Below are positions 1 through 9,615 of a stretch of 64,000 nucleotides of DNA, piece by piece. Below the pieces are notes generated by a model. That model did no database searches. It was given only the letters and a program-made list of their open reading frames with translations, and was not told the origin of the DNA. The DNA comes from Aspidapion aeneum (lineage: Eukaryota > Arthropoda > Insecta > Coleoptera > Brentidae): NCBI GenBank assembly GCA_963576565.1, contig OY755047.1, forward strand, positions 5,364,931 through 5,428,930, given 5' to 3'. The translations under genes and the position numbers were made by a program. How positions within the stretch are numbered: position 1 is the first letter of the stretch; the number at the start of each line of letters is the position of its first letter.

Positions 1-351
1 ACCAAACCCGTGCAGAGCAGTGTTGGTACGGTTGCCCCGACGATAGCCCCGCCTAAAAATACCCCTACCACAACCACTGTTGTACCTCCTACCCCTTCTC
101 CCACGCCTGTAAAGTCTACCGCTCCTCCTCAAAACGCGGTACCCCCTCCTATTCCCTTGGTAAGTCCTACTGAGGTCAAACCAGAAACAAAACCGAAAAC
201 AGAACCCAAAACTGAGACTAAAGTGGATGTTCTCGCTGGGTTGCCCACATACACGGACCCCATAGAACAAAGTTTGGCCAATTTGGAGAAGGAGATGGTC
301 AAAAATGAACCTAGTCCGATGGAGAGCATGTTAGGAATGACCCTAAGCCAG
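1..351 (+). CDS. fs(1)h: fs(1)h / BRD4 orthologue, internal exon (5' end outside window)
   Basis: The exon is open from base 1 in the frame starting T-K-P-V and ends at CAG before GTATGT (352), leaving a complete codon. It encodes about 117 residues of low-complexity Pro/Thr/Lys linker, followed by a conserved block that includes DPIEQSLANLEKEM and MESMLGMTLSQ. Such linkers lie between the ET domain and the C-terminal motif of long BET proteins. BET proteins bind acetylated histones and recruit P-TEFb to RNA polymerase II in the nucleus. The bromodomains are not in the window. The assignment rests on in-frame joining to the downstream exons, whose C-terminus is diagnostic. Confidence in the gene is high; the identity of this exon alone would be less certain. 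Confidence 0.85.
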
Positions 352-539
352 GTATGTACATGTTTATGGTGTTCTAAATTAGGCACTTTTGGGAGCAAGG
401 TACAGGGTGTTCAAATTCGATGATTTTGGGGGGGGGGGGGGGGGGGTTTAGGTAATTTTAGACATCGAACATATAGATGTTATATAATATAAAACTTCCA
501 TTTTATTTCTACGATAAAAAATTCAACAAAAGAAAAAGT
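352..539 (+). other. start of fs(1)h intron with poly-G tract
   Basis: Splice donor at 352, then AT-rich sequence with a run of about 18 G at 427-446. No gene seen. Confidence 0.6.
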
Positions 540-2275
540 AAACATTCAGATCATCAAATCAGAACAAGGGACACAACATTACAAGAAACTGCTGCAGGAA
601 ACGAGATCTGAAATCTGTCAGCTTCTCCGAGGATAGAAGTACATGGAGAGGAAGTAATAATCAAAAAAGAAATAAAGAATAGTATTAAAAAGCTTAAAGC
701 AACGAAGCTGTTGGATACCAAGATAGAAATAACAGGAAGATGTGGTGGACAGAGAAAATACAGGAAATGGTCAAAGAGAAAAAACGCACATACTTGAAAT
801 GACTCAGTACTAAAGAGCAAAGAGACCTAGAAATCTACAGGGAAACCAGAAGACAGCTAAGAAATTTGATACCCACAGAAAAAAATGAAATGTTCGAGCG
901 CAAATGCCACGATATATACACACGTAGGAAGTAGGCAGTTCTGAAATATGGAAATTTATTTATACAGTAAAAAGTAAACATCCAGATCACCAAATCAGAA
1001 CAATGGACAGAACACTACAAGGGAGTGCTGCAGGAGACGAGACCCGAATATCTGGCAGTCTCTCCGAGGAGAGACATAGAAGTACATGGAGAGGAAGTAA
1101 TAATCGAAGAAGAAATGATAAAGAATGGTATTAAAAAGCTTAAATCCGGAAAAGCTAGTGGACCTGGGGAAATATGCGCTGAAATGCTCATATATGGAAC
1201 AGAGAAACTACTAGAAAATCTTATATATATTATCAATTAATGCATAAACAGACATCCAGTACCTGATGATTGGAAAAATGCATTCATATCCTCAATACAT
1301 ACAAAAGGAAACAAGCTGGACCACAAATGTTACAGAGGAAGTTCAGTAACCAGTACTCTAAGTAGATTTTACGGTAGGATTCTTAGAGATCTAATAGAGA
1401 ATGATTTTCAAGAACAAGAAGAAGAGCAAAGTGAATTTCGTGCAGGCAGATCTTGTAGTAATGATGTTATCTGTCTTAAACAAGTAATTGAGAAAAGGAG
1501 TGCCAGAAATATAGAAACTCATGTTACCTTTGTGGATCTACAAAACTCATGTAAAACCGTTCCAGTAGAAAAATTATGGACAGTATTAGAGCAAACTAAT
1601 ATCAATCATACTTAGATAAAAGGGACAAAAGAACTATACAAAGGGTCAAAAATCTAAAATTAGAAATGGAAATCGACTTTCAAAACTTAAGACAGAGATG
1701 TTGTTCCTCTCCAAGTCTTTTTAAAATATATATCGCAGAAGCTCTAAAAAACTGGAAACGTAAAGTACACGACATCGGAATACAACTTGACGACCGATTT
1801 TCCATATACACACTACAGTTTGCTGACGACCAAGTAATTGTAGCTAATGATAAAGAAGATATGGAGTATATGATGAGAAAGTTAATGGAAGAATACCAAA
1901 AGTGAACGTAGACAAGACACAGTACTTATGTATTGGAAACGAATCAAGTGAGTTAGAACTAGACGATGGACAAACAATATCTCCATGCAGTGAGTCTTTA
2001 TACTTGGGTGTCACATTTTATAAGACAGGAACAAACTGTAAAGAACTGGAAAAAAGAATAGTAAAATCAAAAAAGGTTATTGGATGTCTTAAGTATTTTA
2101 CGCCGCAGAGTTATACAAAATATTGTAAAATTTACCGAATATGAAACAATGGTGAAAAGCGCGCTGTTGTATGGAATAGATACTTGTCGCGTAACAGAAA
2201 AATACAAAACAAAAATGTAAAGTGTCGAAATGGATGCAATAAGAAGATCAATGAGAATATCTATCACTTTTAATT
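540..2275 (+). pseudogene. RTE-like LINE remnant: reverse transcriptase, broken
   Basis: Scattered frames on the + strand give a typical LINE polymerase. The linker is at 715-950 (MWWTEKIQEMVKEKKRTY). The RT fingers are at 1025-1240 (KLKSGKASGPGEICAEML). FRAGRSC-ND-I-LKQVIEK is at about 1436-1500, and the palm sequence FVDLQNS is at about 1530. The catalytic LQFADDQVIVANDKEDM is at 1810-1870, then VDKTQYLCIGNE and SLYLGVTF. Stops and frameshifts break it repeatedly. Bases 540-700 are a second, diverged copy of 980-1135, so part of the element is duplicated in direct orientation. It sits in the sense direction in an fs(1)h intron. No endonuclease domain is visible. It is non-functional; the clade name (RTE-like rather than L1- or jockey-like) is tentative. 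Confidence 0.7.
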
Positions 2276-2585
2276 TTGGAGATATAACATAAAATTTTTA
2301 TTTCTCCATGAAATAACCCCTTTACTTACTTCCAAAAATCAAATAAAAAGAAGGCCATTTCAAAAGAAAAATATTAACTTTATGTAATATCTCGAAAACT
2401 AAAAGTAACAGATAAAATTTAATTTTATTGTTGGATTTTTGTTTAAAAAAATTTATAAAAAAGTTTGTCTTGTATTTTAATTTTATTTGTTAACATTAGT
2501 AAATCAAGAAATTATTCAAAAATAAAAAAACTATTGTAATATATAGTAAATACAGTAAAGTTTTGATTTTAAGCATTTTTTGCAG

Positions 2586-2837
2586 CCAATCAAACCCCTT
2601 CAATCGAACCCAGTGCCCCAAATATCACAGCATCACCCCCCAACAACCGTCGTCCCGACTATGAGTGGGGGAAATCCCAATATGGCGGATCTCAGTTCGA
2701 ATAAGTTGCCTACCACCACGGCAAGTAACGCCCTCTTGGGTCTTATGAACGCGGCAGGGGGCCCTCTTGCGGCAATGGGCGGCAACAACATGGTTCACCA
2801 CAACTTACACATGGACCAAGATATGCACAGTCTGATG
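2586..2837 (+). CDS. fs(1)h: fs(1)h / BRD4 orthologue, internal exon
   Basis: The exon follows a TTTTTGCAG acceptor and ends in ATG before GTAGGT. It is 252 bp, 84 codons, with phase 0 at both ends. The peptide starts PIKPLQSNPVPQISQHH and ends HMDQDMHSLM. It is rich in Gln, Pro, His, Asn and Met, as expected for the disordered region of the long fs(1)h isoform. Its base composition is clearly more GC-rich than the AT-rich repeats around it. The next exon is 12.6 kb downstream, across an intron made almost wholly of transposons. No globular domain is seen. Confidence 0.85.
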
Positions 2838-2888
2838 GTAGGTTTGGTAGGTTGAGTATTTTGTCCTATTAATACACAATTGATTAGA

Positions 2889-2983
2889 TAATAGAGAATT
2901 ATTGAAATAAAGCCAGGCTATAATAGTGCTAGGCACTATTATAATAGTGCCAGGCACTATTTTGACACCTTCGCATTGCAATA
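2889..2983 (+). mobile_element. partial GCCAGG-type MITE
   Basis: The sequence AGAATTATTGAAATAAAGCC followed by AGGCTATAATAGTGC-AGGCACTAT is the terminal inverted repeat of the MITEs at 3621 and 3905. Here only one end is left, and the RTE-like LINE tail starts at about 2984. Confidence 0.6.
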
Positions 2984-3042
2984 CTGGAAATGAAATAATA
3001 TATATCTCAGCATTATTATTATAAAACTAAAAAAGAAAATCA

Positions 3043-3532
3043 AACAGCTGAAATTAAGAGACGAGTAAGATTGGCCTGGGCAGCATTCGGTAAATTAAGC
3101 TATATAATAAATATCCTCAGTACCTCAAAACGAAAGTGTGTAACAAATCAATCCTTCCTGTACTCACATATGGACAGACCAGGACAAAATCAAACATGGA
3201 TAAGGTAACAAAAGCCCAAAGATCAATGGAAAGACCAATATTACATGTAAAGCTAACAGATATAAGAAAGAATGAACGGATAAGAAATAAAACAAAAGTA
3301 AGGGATATCAGACAAAAAGACGATCAATGGAACAAATGTCTTGTAAACTGGAGACCTTGGGAAAATAAAAGAACTAGGAGAAGACCCCAAATGAGATGTG
3401 TGGACGATTTGAAGAAACATGCGGGAACTAGATGGATGAAGACGGCTACAGACAGAGAATAGTGGAAGATATTGAAGGACGCTTATGTCCAAAAATGGAT
3501 CGAAGAAGGCTAAATAGATAGATAGATAGATA
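3043..3532 (+). pseudogene. RTE-like LINE 3' end (C-terminal coding tail), copy A
   Basis: The frame reads EIKRRVRLAWAAFGKLSYII, then NKSILPVLTYG, KVTKAQRSMER, IRNKTKVRDI, NWRPWENKR and GTRWMKTATDRE, then a stop (TAG) and WKILKDAYVQKWIEEG. This matches the conserved C-terminal region that follows the RT in RTE-like LINEs (AQRSMER, WRPRE-KR-GRP, RWMK-A-DR--WK---EAYVQ). It is followed by a (TAGA)n tail at 3510-3531, the usual 3' end of such elements. 5'-truncated and disrupted; one arm of the palindrome. Confidence 0.8.
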
Positions 3533-3620
3533 CTGTACTTTAATTGATAAAAATCCAAAAAACTAAATTTTATTGAAAACCTAAAAATGTCTTTATATTA
3601 TGAGTATAAGTAGGCCATAA

Positions 3621-3901
3621 ATAAAGAATTATTGAAATACAGCCAGGCTATAATAGTGCCAGGTACAGTTTTGACACCTTCACATTGTAATATCAGCTGT
3701 GATCTTTCAACACAAGGCCTTTGTTTACTATATGAACCGGAATAAATAGTGCCTTCCTTTATAATTGGAAAATAAACGACGAAAGTTTTAAATACGACTT
3801 TGGTATGTCAATTTTGAAGTATTAACTGTCAGTTTTCAATGTGAAAGTGTCAGAATAGCGCCTGGCACTATTATAACCTGACTTTACTTCAATAATTCTC
3901 T
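3621..3901. mobile_element. GCCAGG-type MITE, copy 1
   Basis: About 280 bp with terminal inverted repeats AGAATTATTGAAATACAGCC / its complement, continuing through GCCAGGCTATAATAGTGCC. No coding capacity. Confidence 0.75.
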
Positions 3902-3904
3902 AAT

Positions 3905-4179
3905 AGAGAATTATTGAAATACAGCCAGGCTATAATTGTGCCAGGCACTATTTTGACACATTGACATTGAAAACTGACAGTTAATCCTTCAAAATTGACA
4001 TACCAAAGTCGAATTTAAGCTTTCGTCGTTTTCAATTAATAAAAGAAGGCACTATTTATTCCGGTTCATATAGTAAACAAAGGCCGTGTGTTGAAAGATC
4101 ACAGCTGATATTACAATGTGAAGGTGTCAAAATTGTGCCTGGCACTATTATAGCCTGGCTTTATTTCAATAATTCTCTA
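3905..4179. mobile_element. GCCAGG-type MITE, copy 2 (inverted to copy 1)
   Basis: Same termini as the neighbour at 3621-3901 and the same internal sequence in reverse complement. The junction between the two (TAATAGAG) is the centre of the large palindrome. Confidence 0.75.
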
Positions 4180-4236
4180 TTTATGGCCTACTTATACTCA
4201 TAATATAAGGACTTTTTAGATTTTCAATAAAATCAT

Positions 4237-4740
4237 TTAGTTTTTTGGATTTTTATCAATTAATCTTTGGACATAAGCCTCCTTCAATATCTTCCACTCT
4301 TCTCTGTCTGTCGCCGTGTTCATCCATCTAGTTCCCGCATGTTTCTTCAAATCGTCCGCACATCTCATTTGGGGTCTTCCCCTACTTCTTTTATTTTCCC
4401 AAGGTCTCCAGTATACAATACATTTGTTCCATTGATCGTCTTTTTGTCTGATATCCCTTACTTTTGTTTTATTTCTTATCTGTTCATTATTTTTTATATC
4501 TGTTAGCTTTACATGTAATATTTGTCTTTCCATTGATCTTTGGGCTTTTGTTACCTTATTCATGTTTGATTTTGTCCTGGTCTGTCCATATGTGAGTACA
4601 GGAAGGATTGATTTGTTATACACTTTCGTTTTGAGGTACTGAGGATATTTATTATATAGCTTAATTAACCGAATGCTGCCCAGGCCAATCTTACTCGTCT
4701 CTTAATTTCAGCTGTTTGATTTTCTTTTTTAGTTTTATAA
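4237..4740 (-). pseudogene. RTE-like LINE 3' end, inverted copy B
   Basis: Reading leftwards from 4740, the same C-terminal LINE region is found as in copy A. Here the open frame runs through 4623-4237 with the conserved text NKSILPVLTYG, QRSMER, WRPWENKRSRGRP and GTRWMNTATDREEW. Where copy A has an in-frame TAG, copy B keeps GAA, so copy B preserves the older state at that site. The (TAGA)n tail of copy A is missing here. Confidence 0.8.
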
Positions 4741-5047
4741 TAATAATGCTGAGATATATATTATTTCATTTCCAGTATTTGTTACTATTTTTAAAAATTT
4801 TTTGCCTTTTTTAAAAACGTGTCTGTACTTAACGTGTGTAATATAATATACTATTCCATTGTTCCTTAACCCTACAAAAACAGAAAAAAAAACGAAATAC
4901 TTTCAAGGAGCACCCAAAAATATTTAATATCGCGATAAAAACGAGTATAAGTAGACCATTAACTGCTTTTTTTGGCTTTTAACCTTTATGTGTATGCTTT
5001 ATAAATATGCCATATCTCTTTCTCTAAAGTACAAATCGACCAATTTG

Positions 5048-5489
5048 ATTAATAGGTAGCTTAAGTTGTGCTACGTATTTTTACGTAAGCATGAGATGAC
5101 AGTTATGCAAGCGCACTTCGTCACACCGTCGTCAAGGTCACGTTAGGAGCTTACATATTTACGTTAGCTTACGGCGGTCTGCGGGCACCTTAACGTTACC
5201 AAAGAATAGAATTGGTTGATTGACCGATCGAAAAATGAGGCCTAGACGATAATTTCCGCTTCCAGTAGAAACGATTCTTTGCAAATATATTCCTAGTGTA
5301 GTTGAAAAGACAAAAAACAAAATTGTAACATCAAAAAAACACAGTGCCGAATTCCATATTCTCTGCTATTAGTAGACTTGTTATGGTAACGTAAAAACAT
5401 TCAACTCAAACTCAAATTTGGAACAAAACGTAGAGCGCTTAACATGCAGTTTTACGTAAAAATACGTAGCACAACTTAAACTATCTAAT
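5048..5489. mobile_element. MITE with TACGTAA-type terminal inverted repeats
   Basis: The left end GCTTAAGTTGTGCTACGTAT and the following TTTTACGTAA reappear as reverse complement at 5447-5485. About 440 bp; non-coding. Confidence 0.7.
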
Positions 5490-5510
5490 GTCACTTCCAC
5501 AATACACTAA

Positions 5511-7203
5511 TGGATCGTTCATACTCGTCTTTTGTCTAGTCTTTTGTCTTGGTTTAGTCATATGTCTTGTCATAAGAAAGTTAAAACCACTGTTTCTTAT
5601 GGGAGTGTTCATACAATGTTTTTGCTTTTGTTTTTGATTAGTCTTTGTCTTAAGAGTTGCCAACTTTCAATCCTTAGGACAACGACTAAGACGAGTGACA
5701 GACATCAGCTGATATTTGTTGTTTTTTTTACAGGGCGTCCGAAGAGCGCAAGCGCGCGGCCGAAATTTTGAATTTACCGCCATTAATCATGTTTTTAACA
5801 GAAAATCTCAACATAACCTCAAAATTTTATTTGTTTTTTTTTCTTTTTCGCTTTTGTTCTTTCGTGTCTGTGTTTCGTGCACAGATTAGGTTAAATAAGA
5901 TTGTTTTGTGTAGAAAATGACTTTTGAAAATGGGCCTTTTTATTGAAATTGATTTTTTTTTCAGTGGGTTATGACTAAGACTAATCAAAAACAAAAGACG
6001 AGTATGAACAGCCAATTTTGTTTAAGATAGCTAAGACTAATCAAAGGACAAAGACTAATCAAAAACAAAAGACTAAGACGAGTATGAACAATACTTAAGA
6101 CACGGCAAGGTGCCTAGAATAGACCAGTGTTAAGTCGAATTTTTCACGTCACTGGTGGTCCAGCTGATTTTGGTAAACAAAAGTTAGATATGAAATGAAC
6201 AACTAATATTTTTGGAATTTTTTGAAACCAAGACAATTTTCCAACTGTTTTTTAGTACATTCTTATAAAATATAATTTTCTCGACGTTTTCGTAACTTTT
6301 TTTTAGCCTGCTTTAGTTTTTATTACAAAAAACTTAAAATACAAGTCAAACTGAATGTGATCGTTTGGTAAACCGAGGACTTGGGAAGTAAACAAATGTT
6401 CATTCAGTGTAGTTAACGGATTACTTATGAAGCTGAGACAAAAACATTATTTTCTTTTTCGATTTTTAATTTTTGTGTAAAGAACAATTAGGCGGGCTAA
6501 AAAAAATAATGACTAGTATGTCTCAAAAATATTATTTTATAAGAATAAATTAAAAAACAGTAAGAAAATTGCCGTAGTCTTCAAAAATTTCAAAAAATAT
6601 TAGTTGTTCATATCATATCTAACTTTTGTTTACAAAAATCAGCTGGACCACCAGTGACGTGAAAAATTCGACTTAACACTGGTCTATTCTAGGCACCTTG
6701 CCGTGTCTTAAGTATTGTTCATACTCGTCTTAGTCTTTTGTTTTTGATTAGTCTTTGTCCTTTGATTAGTCTTAGCTATCTTAAACAAAATTGGCTGTTC
6801 ATACTCGTCTTTTGTTTTTGATTAGTCTTAGTCATAACCCACTGAAAAAAAAATCAATTTCAATAAAAAGGCCCATTTTCAAAAGTCATTTTCTACACAA
6901 AACAATCTTATTTAACCTAATCTGTGCACAAAACACAGACACGAAAGAACAAAAGCGAAAAAGAAAAAAAAACAAATAAAATTTTGAGGTTATGTTGAGA
7001 TTTTCTGTTAAAAACATGATTAATGGCGGTAAATTCAAAATTTCGGCCGCGCGCTTGCGCTCTTCGGACGCCCTGTAAAAAAAACAACAAATATCAGCTG
7101 ATGTCTGTCACTCGTCTTAGTCGTTGTCCTAAGGATTGAAAGTTGGCAACTCTTAAGACAAAGACTAATCAAAAACAAAAGCAAAAACATTGTATGAACA
7201 CTC
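5511..7203. repeat. 1.7-kb palindrome of GTTCATACTCGTC elements around a foldback core
   Basis: An element with ends GTTCATACTCGTCTT lies at 5517-6089. Its inverted copy runs 6717-7199 and has lost its outer end. Between them, 6090-6716 is itself a foldback whose arms include GTCGAATTTTTCACGTCACT. A third copy of the outer element is at 38359-38964. The identical 62-codon frames on opposite strands at 5827-6015 and 6791-6979 are a by-product of the symmetry and not evidence of a gene. Confidence 0.8.
6134..6672. mobile_element. foldback MITE (GTCGAATTTTTCACGTCAC family), copy 1
   Basis: Arms begin GTCGAATTTTTCACGTCACT and GGTCCAGCTGATTTTGGTAA and are mirrored at the right end. Other copies at 47433-49545 and 54142-55848 are interrupted by other elements, which helps to define this one as the uninterrupted form. 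Confidence 0.7.
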
Positions 7204-7204
7204 A

Positions 7205-7727
7205 CAGGATAATAAAATTATGACAATAACAAGTATTTACATATATAAACTACTCATTTTCATTTTTCACCACCAAAATATTTTTACATTAAATAGTTCT
7301 TATCACAACTATCCAACTAGAAGTCGTAACCACTTCAGCATCCATAAACACAACCATGAGTATATAAAAAAAAGTACTCATTATCTTGGATGCAAATTCT
7401 TTAACTTGTTGCCAAACAAAATCAAACAAACTACGTCGCTGCCAAGATTCAAAAAAGAAATCAAAAATCTTTTATTAAAAGAAACTTTTTATAGTTTAAT
7501 TGAATTTGAAAACTACATGTTGGGCAGAAGGTAAATTTTTGATATCAATATTTATATACATATATATACAAATCTTGTAAATGTGTTTTCGTTTTTATTT
7601 TTTTAAATATTCACACTATTATTATTTACACTTAATGTTATATTTTTTGTATTTGACGTATGTTATCTACATTATTGTAGCTGAAAAGATTAATAAAGTT
7701 GTCTATTGTCTATTGTCTATAGACAGG
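7205..7727 (+). pseudogene. CR1-like LINE 3' end
   Basis: The frame at 7190-7534 contains HNYPTRSRNHFSIHKHN, STHYLGCKFFNLLPNKIK and LPRFKKEIKNLLL. This pattern (NYxTR, a GxxxxNxLP motif, FKxxLKxxLL) is the end of the polymerase ORF in CR1/jockey-like LINEs. The fragment ends in three repeats of TTGTCTA at 7698-7724, a short-unit 3' tail characteristic of this group. It is strongly 5'-truncated; only about 110 codons remain. It interrupts the right end of the preceding palindrome. Confidence 0.65.
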
Positions 7728-8035
7728 GTGTTTCAGACCACCCGCACAGGCCGATTATTTTAAAAGGGATAATTATTTTTAAACATTCTTAAATCACTAT
7801 CAAGGTAGTGAAATGGGCTCTTTCTGATGATATAGGTTTTAAGGTCCTAGCCTCAGAGGAAGTGTCAAAATTCCGCTCGACGTTGATTTTTTTAAATGGA
7901 ACATGCTATTTCTGATTGCGGATTTCAGTTCTACGCGGAAAAATTAAAACGTTTTATTCGAAAACTTTTTCCCAAAAATGCTTTTTTAAACCTCAAAACT
8001 GATATTAAATTATTGCGCAGTTATAACCAAGAAAA

Positions 8036-8937
8036 TACTCTGCCAATATATGGGCACCTAAGCTCACACGTACACTATTGTCGGGTAGGATTTTATTTTA
8101 AATCGAACCCTTGAACGAGGGTACCGTAATAGATCTCTTATGTGAATAAAATAAATATGAAACAGTTTTAAAAACGTTACAAACTTTAATGAATACAAAA
8201 TAAAACTCTGTTGCAATTTACAAATTGTAACGAGACTTTTCTTATGACCTATAAAACGAACAAGACCCAAAATATTAAAATAAAACTTTAACTTACCAAA
8301 ATAACAAACTGCAAAATATTCTTTAAATATAAAAATCTTATGTTTCTTTACTGACAATTAATTTTAGAGGTTTTAGTTAAGTTCAACAAAACTTAGAATG
8401 TAACTACTCACTTGTCTCCTCAAAGTTTGGGTTTTTATAAATGGTAGGTTGGACCTAAATAATCCATTATCCCCTCTTTAAAGAGTTTCGAGGAACCAAG
8501 TCAGTGGCGTTGCTGATAATCCTAAAATTTACTTTACATTCTAGCTAATGAGCTAAACAAGATAAGCTAAACAAAAACAGAGATAAAATACATTTTATAG
8601 ACAACATTTTCTTATCTCACAGTTTTTCCATGTCCAATCACTTTAAAGGGAAATCCCTCTCGCTACTTGCTGTATCCCCACGCTCAACCATTACGACTCC
8701 CACTCTAGACTTTTCAATAGTTTTTCTCGCCATAACCATCTGCTGTGTAGTGGGCGGCAACCAAATGTTTTCTATTTTGGAGGGAGGCGGAACCACTTTC
8801 TTATCTCAACAGAACCATAATTGTGTTTGTCGCTTTTCCAAGATGGTTTCGTACAGTGGCACAGTCAGGGGTTATTTGCATTCCTGACACTATAACTATA
8901 GTACCTAATGTGAGCTTAGCTAATATAACTAAAAACT
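8036..8937. other. AT-rich interior of foldback, no recognised gene
   Basis: The motif AAGCTCACA near 8059 recurs inverted near 8909 (TGTGAGCTT), suggesting one more eroded foldback. The open frame at 8630-8887 has no recognisable domain and no support. Confidence 0.4.
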
Positions 8938-9238
8938 GAAATATATTTTATTCAACTCCAGACTAAATTACTTTTGTTTGACACCACACAAGCCATGTTT
9001 TGAGTTAAACTCAAATTTTTGAAATCTACCCCCACCCTTAAAAAAAACAAAAACTATAATGTATTTTGTTAAACTCCGGACTCAATTACCTTTCGTTTGA
9101 TAACACACACGCCATATTTAAAATAAATTAAAATGTATTGTGTTTAACTCCAGACTTAATTACCTTTCGTTTGATATCACACACGCCATATTTTCACATA
9201 AACTCTAATTTTTAAAATCTACCCCCACCCTTTTATTT
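8938..9238 (+). repeat. tandem repeat, about three units of 100-120 bp
   Basis: The block TTTAACTCCAGACTTAATTA, then CCTTTCGTTTGATA and CACACACGCCATATTT, occurs three times with substitutions and small deletions. Units 1 and 3 also share AAATCTACCCCCACCCTT. A (GACA)n run follows at 9362-9377 with a TCGGCGTAGCGGTTTTTGAG motif common in insect repeats. Confidence 0.7.
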
Positions 9239-9615
9239 GGTTTGTGTTCGGTGGATTTTGTTCATTTTTAAATGGGACCATCTCGATCCAAGACCCAGCC
9301 TAGGTTCCAAATTTCATTAAAATCGGCGTAGCGGTTTTTGAGTTATGCGCGTTGATCGTTACAGACAGACAGACAGACGTCGCAACAAAAAAGTTTCAAA
9401 ATCATCTGAAACGCAAAGATATATAAAAATTTTTAAAATCGGAGCAACTTTTTTTTTCCAAAAAATTAGGATCACCATAGCTCACACTACTATAGTATAG
9501 TATATGTGTGAGCTAAAAGCGGAAAGTAGGTTAGGTTAGGTTAGGTTTGATTATGAGTGGTGCGACTGTCGCCCCTCCACTGCGACTCAAATGGTCTATT
9601 GTGGCTCATCCCAAC

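Larger units (their letters stand above)
2984..4790. repeat. 1.8-kb palindrome: two inverted LINE tails around two inverted MITEs
   Basis: Bases 2984-3620 reappear as reverse complement at 4180-4790. Between them two GCCAGG-type MITEs (3621-3901 and 3905-4179) are themselves inverted copies of each other. The symmetry point is near 3903, so the arms are about 900 bp each. Identity is high with scattered substitutions. A transcript through this fs(1)h intron could fold into a long hairpin. Confidence 0.85.

Noticed and set aside
5827..6979. Two nearly identical 62-codon frames on opposite strands
   Set aside because: They are mirror images in a palindrome and the third copy at 38359 does not keep the frame.
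7825..7860. CTGATGA as a hammerhead core
   Set aside because: No GAAA after a stem and no closing helix; chance occurrence.
8630..8887. 85-codon open frame in GC-richer sequence
   Set aside because: No known domain, no splice context, and it sits within a foldback; no support.
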